From JBGSOV01 sp964558715 (GTDB lineage: Bacteria; Patescibacteriota; Gracilibacteria; CAIRYL01; GCA-016699755): DNA of 45,942 nt. Position numbers and translations under genes: made by a program. A model generated the notes under the pieces. That model was not told the DNA's origin. It did no database searches and saw nothing but the letters and a program-made list of their open reading frames with translations. This document shows, piece by piece, positions 33,494-41,351 of this stretch; positions within the stretch are counted from its first letter, which is position 1, and each line of letters starts with the position of its first letter. The stretch is from positions 1 through 45,942 of the forward strand of contig CAZLFD010000005.1 in NCBI GenBank assembly GCA_964558715.1, in the 5' to 3' direction.

Positions 33494-34597
33494 TCAAATC
33501 TTAAGAGGCATGATTACATGTAAGAATTCGGAATTTTTGGGTGAGGTGATAGAAATCGGGCTGAGTTTTTCACCGATATGGAGTTCTACCTTGTCACCGG
33601 CAAGCACCTGCAAAACATCCAGAAAAAACTGGCTATTGATTGCAACTGCACTTTCGCCATTGGTGTTGGTAATTGGTAAAGTCGCTTCTTCATTGCCGAT
33701 TTCAGTGGCATCGGTAGTAACATCCATTTCGTGGGCGCGAAAATTCAGTTTGATATTATTGTTGTTTTCTCGAGCAAAAATACCGACGCGCTTTACAGTG
33801 CGGATCAGATCTTGTCGATCGACCTCGACCGTACTCTGAAATGATTTTGGAATGATCTGCTGATAATTGGGAAATTGACCCTCAATCAGCCGTGATACGA
33901 TTCGAATCCCATCAAAATAAAACAATATTTGGTGTTTTGAAAAGATTATCTCCAATTCACCATCTTCTTCGGAAGTAAGGATCCGCTCTAACTCCATTAG
34001 GGTTCGCGAAGGAATAATGCAAGAAAAATCATCTTTGGGGGGGGTTTTAAGCGGTATTTTTCGCTCTGAGAGACGATAACTATCAGTGCCGGCAATGGTT
34101 AGTCTTTCACCATCGGTTGTGAAATATATCCCAGAAAGTACCGGTCTTGTACCGCCAGCCGCAGCACAAAACACTACCTGATCTAGTGCTGATTTTATTG
34201 CTTTTTGTGAAATCGTGCAGGTGTTTTCTTTTTCTACAAATGGGATTACTGGAAACTCATCGGCAGATATGCCTTTGATCGTTGTTTTCGAGCCTTCACT
34301 TTTAACACTAATCTTCTCTCCTTCGCTTTTGGAGAATTCAATCGACTGCCCAGAAATAAGGCCGATCCAAGAGACGATTGTCTTAGAAGGAAGGGTTGTC
34401 CTTCCTTCGTTTTGGACTTGTGCATCTATTGTAGTTGTAATAGAGATATTGAGATTTGTCGCCGAGACTTCGACTGTCTGCCCTTCAGCAGTAATGAGGA
34501 CATTCTCGAGGATCGGCAGTGTTCCTGTACTCCCTGTTGCTTTTTGGGTGATACTGAGTGCCCGCAGAATATCTTTTTGCGCACAAGAAAACTTCAT
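33494..34597 (-). CDS. dnaN: DNA polymerase III sliding clamp (beta)
   Basis: The clamp is a ring dimer that tethers polymerase III to DNA. The 367-residue protein has the family's three-domain layout and signatures: MKFSCAQKDILRALSITQKA, TLPILENVLITAEG, then RPVLSGIYF, LTIAGTDSYRLSERKI, RLIEGQFPNYQQIIP and the C-terminal LHVIMPLKI. It reads toward dxr with one base between, so the two are cotranscribed. dnaA, its usual partner, is absent; instead the upstream side is a 343-bp AT-rich gap. Confidence 0.96.
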   Translation of the reverse strand: MKFSCAQKDILRALSITQKATGSTGTLPILENVLITAEGQTVEVSATNLNISITTTIDAQVQNEGRTTLPSKTIVSWIGLISGQSIEFSKSEGEKISVKSEGSKTTIKGISADEFPVIPFVEKENTCTISQKAIKSALDQVVFCAAAGGTRPVLSGIYFTTDGERLTIAGTDSYRLSERKIPLKTPPKDDFSCIIPSRTLMELERILTSEEDGELEIIFSKHQILFYFDGIRIVSRLIEGQFPNYQQIIPKSFQSTVEVDRQDLIRTVKRVGIFARENNNNIKLNFRAHEMDVTTDATEIGNEEATLPITNTNGESAVAINSQFFLDVLQVLAGDKVELHIGEKLSPISITSPKNSEFLHVIMPLKI

Positions 34598-34940
34598 ATA
34601 TGACGGATAGGATTAATTTGGAAAATTTCATAAATGATTGTTCCAGAATATTATTATTTATTCAATTTATTTATCTTTTAAAAAAATATTAAGAGCGATT
34701 TGTTTCACAAAAAATTTTAGGAAAGTCATATTTATTTAAAAAAATGACTTCATAAAAAGAGATTACTGATTCTTGTACACAAAATGACACCAAGTAATAT
34801 GGCTTCTGATGTCGTTGTCTGAAACCCAATGAGCCAATCAGTTTAAACCAGTGTTTATAACAATATTCAAACACCTGTAATCAAACAATCGTCAGTACAA
34901 AAGCGGTGATCGGGATGACGAAAAAATAAATTCATCACGA
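34598..34940. other. AT-rich non-coding gap upstream of dnaN
   Basis: This is the longest gap without a convincing gene in the window, and it is clearly more AT-rich than its surroundings, most strongly at about 34640-34770. One 7/9 DnaA-box-like nonamer, TTGTACACA, lies near 34773; no cluster of good TTATCCACA boxes was seen. A 61-codon minus-strand frame inside looks random. Its position beside dnaN makes an origin-related or regulatory role possible but unproved. Confidence 0.4.
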
Positions 34941-36251
34941 CTAGTTTTTAAGATTATCTCGAATTACAGCTGAAGATCGGTTTTTAGCCGTAACAAACTC
35001 TTGATTCAGGTATGTGAATTGTTTTTCTGGAACATCGGCCCCATAAACCCCGCCGGCGCCCAAAAATGAATCTTGTCCAACCTTCACCCCCGGCATAGTG
35101 CTTGCGTTCACCCCGATGCGCACGTTTCGCCCGATGATCGAGCCAAATTTATCTTTTTCTGAACACATTTTTTCACCCTTTATTTCTGAGGAAATATCAT
35201 GTTCATCAAGTCGCAAATTCGCTGTTCGTGCACCTGCGCCAAGTGAGACATTTTCGTCGAAGATACTGTCGCCGACAAAGTTTTGATGTGTCCAACAGTT
35301 AGCCTGTAAAACACTTCGCGCGATTTCTGTGGTGTGCCCCACCATGCAGTTTGCTTCGATAATCGCCTCGCGCACCAGACTGTGGTTTGCCACCACTGTG
35401 TCTGCTCCAATATAAGCGGGACCATTGATAACGGCGTAGTCGAAGACTTTTACACCTCTTTCAATCACCACACTTCCGCGTATCACAGCCGTATCGGCAA
35501 CAATTGCATCGGGATGGATATTTGGGGTGAGGGTTTGTAAAAAATACGCCATCAGATCAAGTAGGTGCCAGGGGTATTTAATGGGCTGCCAAAAACCATT
35601 GTATTCTACGACCTCAGTCAAAACACCTTTATCAAAAAGGCCATGCAGTGTTTCTTCATACATATCGCCAGAAGAGACTTGCTTTAATGCAGCAACCAGT
35701 GTTTGCGGACTTTTATATAGATGCACCAAAATCGTTACCAGGTTACTCGGTTCGTTGCCCGCGCCGGGTTTTTCAACAATGCCGACGACTTGTGACGAGT
35801 TATCCCCATTTACTGAAAGATATCCACCAGGAAAATAGTCTTCCACAATCTTTCCTGCCAAATATATATCCGCCTCTGTGTTCTTGGCTTTTTCAAGCAC
35901 GCTCTTATATACTGACTTTTCCACCATGTCATTTGAACACACTATGAGCACTGGTCTTACGGGGTCGATTTCTGTCGCGGCGGCTAAGATGCCGCCGCGG
36001 ACTCCCTCATCAAGATCTTGCTGTACTGCAAAAGAAAAATCAGCGCCTGATATTTTCTCACAAATCAGGCGAAAGGCGTCGATATTCTCACTGTTGCCAA
36101 CGACGCAGATATCAGCTAGCCCAGCCCCTACTAGTGTTTCCACCTGGTGCTCGAGAACGGTTTTGCCCAAAAATCGGAACAGCGTTTTTTCTTTGATCGG
36201 CCAAGTGCGACTGCTTTTTCCGGCCGCCAACAAAATCACTTGTGGGTTCAT
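34941..36251 (-). CDS. Sugar-phosphate nucleotidyltransferase / GlmU-like with left-handed beta-helix
   Basis: This predicted sugar-1-phosphate nucleotidylyltransferase carries an acyl-/acetyltransferase-type hexapeptide domain. The N-terminal domain (about 1-225) begins with the nucleotide-binding loop variant LLAAGKSSRTWPI followed by KTLFRFLGKTVLEHQ; the catalytic-type VCSNDM comes at about 105. From about 250 the imperfect hexapeptide repeats of a left-handed beta-helix are visible (HPDAIVADTAVIRGSVVIERGV, and GRNVRIGVNASTMPGVKVG near 385). This resembles the GlmU domain layout, but GlmU's catalytic acetyltransferase His was not identified, so the second reaction is uncertain. Its start overlaps the stop of the metallo-hydrolase gene (ATGA). 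Expected role: activated sugars for envelope polymers. Confidence 0.8.
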   Translation of the reverse strand: MNPQVILLAAGKSSRTWPIKEKTLFRFLGKTVLEHQVETLVGAGLADICVVGNSENIDAFRLICEKISGADFSFAVQQDLDEGVRGGILAAATEIDPVRPVLIVCSNDMVEKSVYKSVLEKAKNTEADIYLAGKIVEDYFPGGYLSVNGDNSSQVVGIVEKPGAGNEPSNLVTILVHLYKSPQTLVAALKQVSSGDMYEETLHGLFDKGVLTEVVEYNGFWQPIKYPWHLLDLMAYFLQTLTPNIHPDAIVADTAVIRGSVVIERGVKVFDYAVINGPAYIGADTVVANHSLVREAIIEANCMVGHTTEIARSVLQANCWTHQNFVGDSIFDENVSLGAGARTANLRLDEHDISSEIKGEKMCSEKDKFGSIIGRNVRIGVNASTMPGVKVGQDSFLGAGGVYGADVPEKQFTYLNQEFVTAKNRSSAVIRDNLKN

Positions 36252-37117
36252 GGGGTGGGGGGTGATGAAAAAGGAAAAATGTCACGCATACGAATATCCC
36301 CGATTTCCCCGGTATTGAAAAGGGAAATCTGATTTTCGTGATAGCGCTCACGGATAATATCATGCGGATGCCCAAAGGGGTTGTCTTTATGTGCTGAGAT
36401 CAATGCGACCTTTGGACGAACTGCTCTTAGAAGCGCTGCCGAGCTGGATGTTTTTGACCCATGGTGTGGAGACTTTAAAACATCCGATACTAAACGAGCC
36501 GGAGTCGCCAATAACTGTTGCTCGCTTTTTGCCTCTGCATCACCAGTTAACAGTACAGAGCCCTCGTTGCCCGTATAGCGGATAATGAGTGAGGTCGCAT
36601 TGCGCTGAGACTCCATTTTCCCCAACAGCGAGAGTTGGGGAAAAACCACATCAAATACTGCCGCACCCGCGCGCAGGTCGCTCGAGCTGTCGGCGTAGAT
36701 GATGGGGATTGCAGATTTGTTTGCTGTTGCTTGTATTTCTCTAAACAATAATGACTCCTCGGCTGATCCGGGTACTAAAATGCTGCGGACATTATAATGC
36801 TCCATAATCGCCAACGCACCACCGATGTGGTCTTGGTCGGCATGAGTGAGCACCAGTACATCGACATCGCGTAACCAAAAAGGAAAGATGGTGGCGAGTT
36901 TGTCGGCTATCTCCGCATTGATACCGGTGTCGACCAACACTGTATGACCAGAGGTCAATGAAAAAAGAATCGCCTCCCCCGGCACATGAAACATCCAGAC
37001 ATCCGATTGCTGCGCGTAAGATTTTGAGATCTGCCACATTAGTGCCAAACTAAGCGCACACAGCAAGAGCAAGGTGTACCAGAAAAGCCGCCGAGAGAGG
37101 ACAAGAAAAAAAATCAC
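36248..37117 (-). CDS. Stand-alone ComEC/Rec2-type metallo-beta-lactamase-fold hydrolase
   Basis: One N-terminal membrane helix (about 10-28) anchors an external metallo-beta-lactamase fold like the C-terminal nuclease-like domain of the DNA-uptake channel ComEC. Signatures are VDTG (62-65), the zinc motif THADQDHIGG (91-100), LLTGDAE (189-195), HHGSK (218-222) and NPFGHPH (246-252). The Competence transmembrane domain and OB domain are missing, so it cannot be a full ComEC. A role in DNA cleavage at the surface is possible but unproved; other substrates are open. The start is GTG; a minus-strand TATAAT lies 20 bp upstream. It is coupled to the nucleotidyltransferase gene. Confidence 0.85.
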   Translation of the reverse strand: MIFFLVLSRRLFWYTLLLLCALSLALMWQISKSYAQQSDVWMFHVPGEAILFSLTSGHTVLVDTGINAEIADKLATIFPFWLRDVDVLVLTHADQDHIGGALAIMEHYNVRSILVPGSAEESLLFREIQATANKSAIPIIYADSSSDLRAGAAVFDVVFPQLSLLGKMESQRNATSLIIRYTGNEGSVLLTGDAEAKSEQQLLATPARLVSDVLKSPHHGSKTSSSAALLRAVRPKVALISAHKDNPFGHPHDIIRERYHENQISLFNTGEIGDIRMRDIFPFSSPPTP

Positions 37118-37136
37118 GCGAAGAGTGTTGCAAAAA

Positions 37137-37142
37137 ATTATA
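37137..37142 (-). promoter_or_regulatory. Candidate -10 of the metallo-hydrolase operon
   Basis: A TATAAT on the minus strand lies 19 nt before the GTG start; the -35 is not convincing. It diverges from the pilin-operon promoter about 60 bp to the right. Confidence 0.35.
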
Positions 37143-37203
37143 ATGTTTGCAAAATATGATTATTAGAAAGCGTGCTGCATCCGCTTGCCACCTGTCTTTT
37201 ACC

Positions 37204-37232
37204 TTGCTGTTTAGTGGGCTTTCTGCTAAAAT
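37204..37232 (+). promoter_or_regulatory. Promoter of the pilin/PKD operon
   Basis: TTGCTG (37204-37209), exactly 17 bp, then TAAAAT (37227-37232). The start point is about 20 nt before the ATG at 37258. The leader is AT-rich without a Shine-Dalgarno. Confidence 0.65.
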
Positions 37233-37257
37233 TACTGGATAATCTTTTTGAAATAAA

Positions 37258-37575
37258 ATGGCTGAAACCGTGTTTGATGGGGGCGGAATCGATAGTGGGC
37301 TCAGCACATTGTTCGACCTTTTGCCCGGCACAGGGCTCATTCAAAGCGAGAGTATTGTCGATGTTACCCTTGGGTGGGTGCAATTTGGCCTTACGCTGAT
37401 CGGCACCATTGCCTTTGTGGCGTTTGTGTGGGCAGGGTTTTTATATGTGACATCATTCGCCAATGAAGAAAACAACGAGCAGGCTAAAAAAACCATCATC
37501 TGGACATCAATCGGCCTGATTGTCATCCTCGTTTCGTACGCGGCGGTTTCCACTTTAATCCGAGCAACAGCATGA
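37258..37575 (+). CDS. Small two-helix VirB2/TrbC-like pilin-type protein
   Basis: This 105-residue membrane protein has two hydrophobic helices (about 38-66 and 79-101) separated by a short polar loop with NEENNEQAKK. The layout and the loop-plus-second-helix pattern (KKTIIWTSIGLIVILVSYA) match the VirB2/TrbC-like pilin family that is widespread in CPR bacteria. It has an N-terminal Gly/Asp-rich tail instead of a classical signal peptide. The second half is clearly paralogous to residues 75-127 of the next protein. It could be the subunit of a surface filament or a channel-forming partner. It is the first gene of a three-gene ATGA-coupled operon with its own promoter. Confidence 0.75.
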   Translation: MAETVFDGGGIDSGLSTLFDLLPGTGLIQSESIVDVTLGWVQFGLTLIGTIAFVAFVWAGFLYVTSFANEENNEQAKKTIIWTSIGLIVILVSYAAVSTLIRATA

Positions 37576-40500
37576 AAAAGACAGGACTGTTTTTTGCCGG
37601 TGCGGTTTTTCTGCTCATTGTATCGAACTTGTCGGTTGTACCAGTGTTTGCTATCGAGGCTGGACAGCTGCCTGGCGGAGCGGGCCTAGTACCGCCACCG
37701 GTTGAGCAGATTGATCCAGCCTTAGCAGAGGAGGATTTTCGTGCTCGCGTTTTGACGATAGTGAATTACTTCCTTACTTTTCTGGGGCTGATCGCCATTG
37801 TTGCCGTCATCTATTTTGGTTTTCTGATGATTATCGCAGGTGGTGATGAAGAGCAATACACCAAGGCGCGAAAAGGGATTATTTATATCGGCATCGGCAT
37901 CATCGTAATCTTGCTTTCTTATGCCATCGTCAATCTGTTTATCATGGCTGGTACTGCCGCTGCGTCGTCGCCAAATGTGCCACAATCAGTTGGGTCAGCC
38001 GGGTTTAATGACCGTATAGACCGCGATGGGGCTGAGGCAGAACTTGTCTATCAAATCGAGAACATCTACCTCGACCTGCAGGAAGACTTGTACCAAAATG
38101 AGGCCACCTATAATCGTTTGGGTGAAGCATTCTCGCGCCTACCCGAAAGCTTGCCACAGACCTCGGTTACAGCAAAGGTGCTGCGCCATCAGTTGACACG
38201 AGGAATCCTGCAGCGCAAAGTCGATGCCATCAATATTTTGTTCGCAACGGCGACCACAACAGTGGCAGATGCTCGAACAAAAAAACCAGAAATCGAAGAG
38301 GCAAAAGCGCTGCGTAGCCTGCAAAAAGACCTGACCATTGCTTTTCGCAGTCTGGCGGATGCAATCGATGACCTGCCGCGTATCGAAGCTAAAATCACCG
38401 CAAAACCAGTCGAGGGCAATGCTCCGCTCGATGTCGAACTCAGTGGTATCGAAACAAAAGACCCGAGTGGCAACACTATTCCGCTGACCAACTACCGCTG
38501 GAGCTATGTCGATAATAATGGTGAATTGCAAGACTTGGGCAGTGGGAGCACCAAGACACCCCGTTTCGAAAGTGCCAACTCGTATATCATCACTCTGCAG
38601 GTCGAAAGTATCGACCCCAATGTGCTGCCCGGCGTTACGAAAAAGCGCATCGAGGTAAAGCCACACAAAACACGAGCAGACTTTTTAGTGAACGGCGAAG
38701 AGGTGGTTACGGTGCTAAATGTTTCGGATAAAGAAGCCCGCAGAGGTATTGAATTCGATCCAGATCCGACCCTCGCAGGAGCCGGGCGGGTGATCGAAGA
38801 ATACCGTTGGGATTTTGATGGACACATCGAAGCACGCAAAAGCCCCGAAAAGATTCTTTACCCGTTTCCAGAAACCGGTGAGCCGCGGGTGGTACTTACG
38901 GTGACCGATGGCGCCGGAGACAAGCACAAAAAGACGATCACCCTTAATATCAAGCCCAACATTGCGCGCATCGATATGCGCGGTGAGGCGCTGCAAGTGG
39001 GTAAGACGATCACCTTTGACGGCGAAAACTCTTCTGTCGCCAATGCAAACAATTTCCGTTATCAGTGGGAGCTAAAAGATGCATCCGGTACAACAATCGC
39101 CAATTTTTCTGACGCCCAATTTCAATATGTTTTTCAAAAGCCGGGCGAGTACGAGATGAAGCTCACTGTTGGGAGTGGGTTTACGAGTAGTGAAACTTTT
39201 ATCATAACGCCGCGCCCACCGATTCCTGTTTTTACCGCTTCGCCAATCAGCTCGTCGGAACCGGGGATATTTGTCTTTGATGCCAGCGCATCAGACGGAG
39301 CAGGTGGTTCACTCCGCTACTCTTGGGATTTTGATGGCGACAATGTCTATGATATACAAGGGGCGACCGATCCCATTGCCGAGCATTCCTATACCGAACC
39401 TGGGGAGAAGCGCGTGAAGCTAAAAGTTGCCGATACTTTTGGTCTTGCCGACCAGGTGGTGCGGACAGTGCGTGTCGATTCCACCTTGAATGTGCGCATC
39501 GACCTTGCCCAAAAAGCCGCCCAACCACAGCAAGAATTACAGTTTAGAGCCGATGCTCCCAATGGCGAGACATTCATCTGGGAATTTGGAGACGGATCGA
39601 TAGCAGCAGAACAACAGGTGACACATGCTTTTGAAGATGCAGGAAAATATACCGTGGTGCTTACCGTAACCGATGAAAGCGGCAACACGAATAGTGCGAA
39701 CACCATCATTACTATCGGCAGTGGGGTGTCGCCAGTTCCCGTACTCCGTCCACTCATCGAGAACAAAGAACAACAAACACAGCTAGGCCTGTGCGGTACC
39801 GGCAAAGACGGTATTCACCTGTTTCGTGATCAACTGCTCGAGCTTGATGCCAGCCAGTCTGTAAATATCGATGGCACCAAGTCTGGCCTTAAATATATTT
39901 GGGATATTAATGGGGCGGTTATTGATGGCGTGCGGATTACGCGAAAATTTTCCGAAGTTTCGCGCGATGGCAATTGCGAGCGTATTAGTCTCACGATTAC
40001 TGATGAAAGCAGTGGTGAGCAGGCAGCATCGAATGATCTGTTTGTCTTGGTGGAAAATGCTCTGCCCAGCCTGACTCAGCTGGTCGTCGAGCCCGAGGCC
40101 GACCCGTGCACGACCCCCTGCCGCGTACAACTGAGCGCAATCGGCGCCACAGACCCTGATGGAAAGATCGAGCAGTACCGTTGGTGGGCTTATCGCGAGG
40201 GCGGCTCCGAAAAAATCGGTGTGCTCTCGACTACAAGTGCACAGACCAGTCTGAGTATTCCGGCACAAGGAACTCAGAACGACCGCAACACCTTTTATTT
40301 TGTCGTTGAGCTCGAAGATGATGAGGGTGACAGCATCACCTCAGAAGATATCATCGGTCGCTCGGTAAACGTGGCCATTGTCAATCAAGAGAACCCAAAG
40401 CCTATGGTCGAATTTGAAGCTGACCGCACCTTTATCAACACTGGAGAAACAGTTACTTTTAGTGCCAGCGTGCGCGACGCAAATGGAAACGTGATGAACA

Positions 40501-41351
40501 ACGCTTCGTACGCTTGGGATTTTGATAATGATCAAGAATTCGATGACACATTCAGTGGAGCCACGGTTTCGCATCAATTTCGAGAGGCGGGCATAAACAC
40601 GGTGCGCCTGCGCATTGAGGCCAACGGAGTCGAGGCGAGTGCGACCCGTACTATTACTGTCAGCGACAGCCAGATCGAATACCCTCTGACGAGTTTTGTG
40701 CGTACTGCAGTCGACGGCACCAAGGTCTCGTTTGATGCATCTGATTCACAAGCCGACCCGCTTTCTGACGGAGCGCTGACATATGCCTGGGATTTTGACG
40801 CGGCGACCGACAGTGATGGTAATGGCATTCCTGATGACGACATAGATGCGAGCGGAGCCCAGATCGAGCATGATTTTGGTGTGGCAGGAGAGTATGAAGT
40901 CATCCTTACGGTAACCGACTCAGACGAGCGGACTGCCGAAGAAAGGCAAGATATCGACCTGCGCACAAAGTCGGCTGCCCCCGAAGCGGCGATCACAACT
41001 CCGCTTACCCGTTCACCACGGCTGGCCGCAAGTGTTCCGATGGCTAATCTTGAAGTGCTTGTGCGTGAAAACACCTCTGTATCAGGCACCATTTTTGATA
41101 TCATGGTCTACGGATTCGACATCGGCACCGTTGGTTTTTCGCAAGATGCCACATTCCACCTGGCAAGTGGCGAAGGCGAACTGCTCGCTGACTCGGCACC
41201 GTTTGTAAACGGACACGCGAGCACACAGTTTCGTTCCACAACCCCAGATGAACCTGTCATCATCGAAGTGTCGACCGATGCCCTGCTCGGCACCATCACC
41301 GAAATAATCACCTTTCTGCCTCAATCACTCACTTCCTCCGCTTTACAATGA
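37572..41351 (+). CDS. Pilin-like two-helix domain fused to about nine PKD-like domains
   Basis: A 1259-residue surface protein. A signal-peptide-like segment (1-28, ending VFA) is followed by a TrbC/VirB2-like pair of helices (about 61-89 and 102-127) with GGDEEQYTKARK between them, closely like the preceding small protein. A helical region (about 150-270) leads to a long array of PKD-like beta-sandwiches, recognised by W-D/E-F or related cores: YRWSYVD, YRWDFDG, YQWELKD, YSWDFDGD, FIWEFGDG, YIWDING, YRWWAY, YAWDFDND and YAWDFDAA, each followed by a GxYxVxLxV-type strand. The last carries a Ca-type acidic loop (TDSDGNGIPDDD). The final 120 residues are another beta-rich domain. No C-terminal anchor is seen, so the N-terminal helices would tether it. 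It fits an adhesin-like or host-contact protein. Confidence 0.8.
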   Translation: MKKTGLFFAGAVFLLIVSNLSVVPVFAIEAGQLPGGAGLVPPPVEQIDPALAEEDFRARVLTIVNYFLTFLGLIAIVAVIYFGFLMIIAGGDEEQYTKARKGIIYIGIGIIVILLSYAIVNLFIMAGTAAASSPNVPQSVGSAGFNDRIDRDGAEAELVYQIENIYLDLQEDLYQNEATYNRLGEAFSRLPESLPQTSVTAKVLRHQLTRGILQRKVDAINILFATATTTVADARTKKPEIEEAKALRSLQKDLTIAFRSLADAIDDLPRIEAKITAKPVEGNAPLDVELSGIETKDPSGNTIPLTNYRWSYVDNNGELQDLGSGSTKTPRFESANSYIITLQVESIDPNVLPGVTKKRIEVKPHKTRADFLVNGEEVVTVLNVSDKEARRGIEFDPDPTLAGAGRVIEEYRWDFDGHIEARKSPEKILYPFPETGEPRVVLTVTDGAGDKHKKTITLNIKPNIARIDMRGEALQVGKTITFDGENSSVANANNFRYQWELKDASGTTIANFSDAQFQYVFQKPGEYEMKLTVGSGFTSSETFIITPRPPIPVFTASPISSSEPGIFVFDASASDGAGGSLRYSWDFDGDNVYDIQGATDPIAEHSYTEPGEKRVKLKVADTFGLADQVVRTVRVDSTLNVRIDLAQKAAQPQQELQFRADAPNGETFIWEFGDGSIAAEQQVTHAFEDAGKYTVVLTVTDESGNTNSANTIITIGSGVSPVPVLRPLIENKEQQTQLGLCGTGKDGIHLFRDQLLELDASQSVNIDGTKSGLKYIWDINGAVIDGVRITRKFSEVSRDGNCERISLTITDESSGEQAASNDLFVLVENALPSLTQLVVEPEADPCTTPCRVQLSAIGATDPDGKIEQYRWWAYREGGSEKIGVLSTTSAQTSLSIPAQGTQNDRNTFYFVVELEDDEGDSITSEDIIGRSVNVAIVNQENPKPMVEFEADRTFINTGETVTFSASVRDANGNVMNNASYAWDFDNDQEFDDTFSGATVSHQFREAGINTVRLRIEANGVEASATRTITVSDSQIEYPLTSFVRTAVDGTKVSFDASDSQADPLSDGALTYAWDFDAATDSDGNGIPDDDIDASGAQIEHDFGVAGEYEVILTVTDSDERTAEERQDIDLRTKSAAPEAAITTPLTRSPRLAASVPMANLEVLVRENTSVSGTIFDIMVYGFDIGTVGFSQDATFHLASGEGELLADSAPFVNGHASTQFRSTTPDEPVIIEVSTDALLGTITEIITFLPQSLTSSALQ

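Noticed and set aside
34689..34874. 61-codon minus-strand frame in the AT-rich gap
   Set aside because: Amino-acid composition reflects AT-rich DNA (Phe, Tyr, Lys, Ile); no Shine-Dalgarno or homologous pattern.
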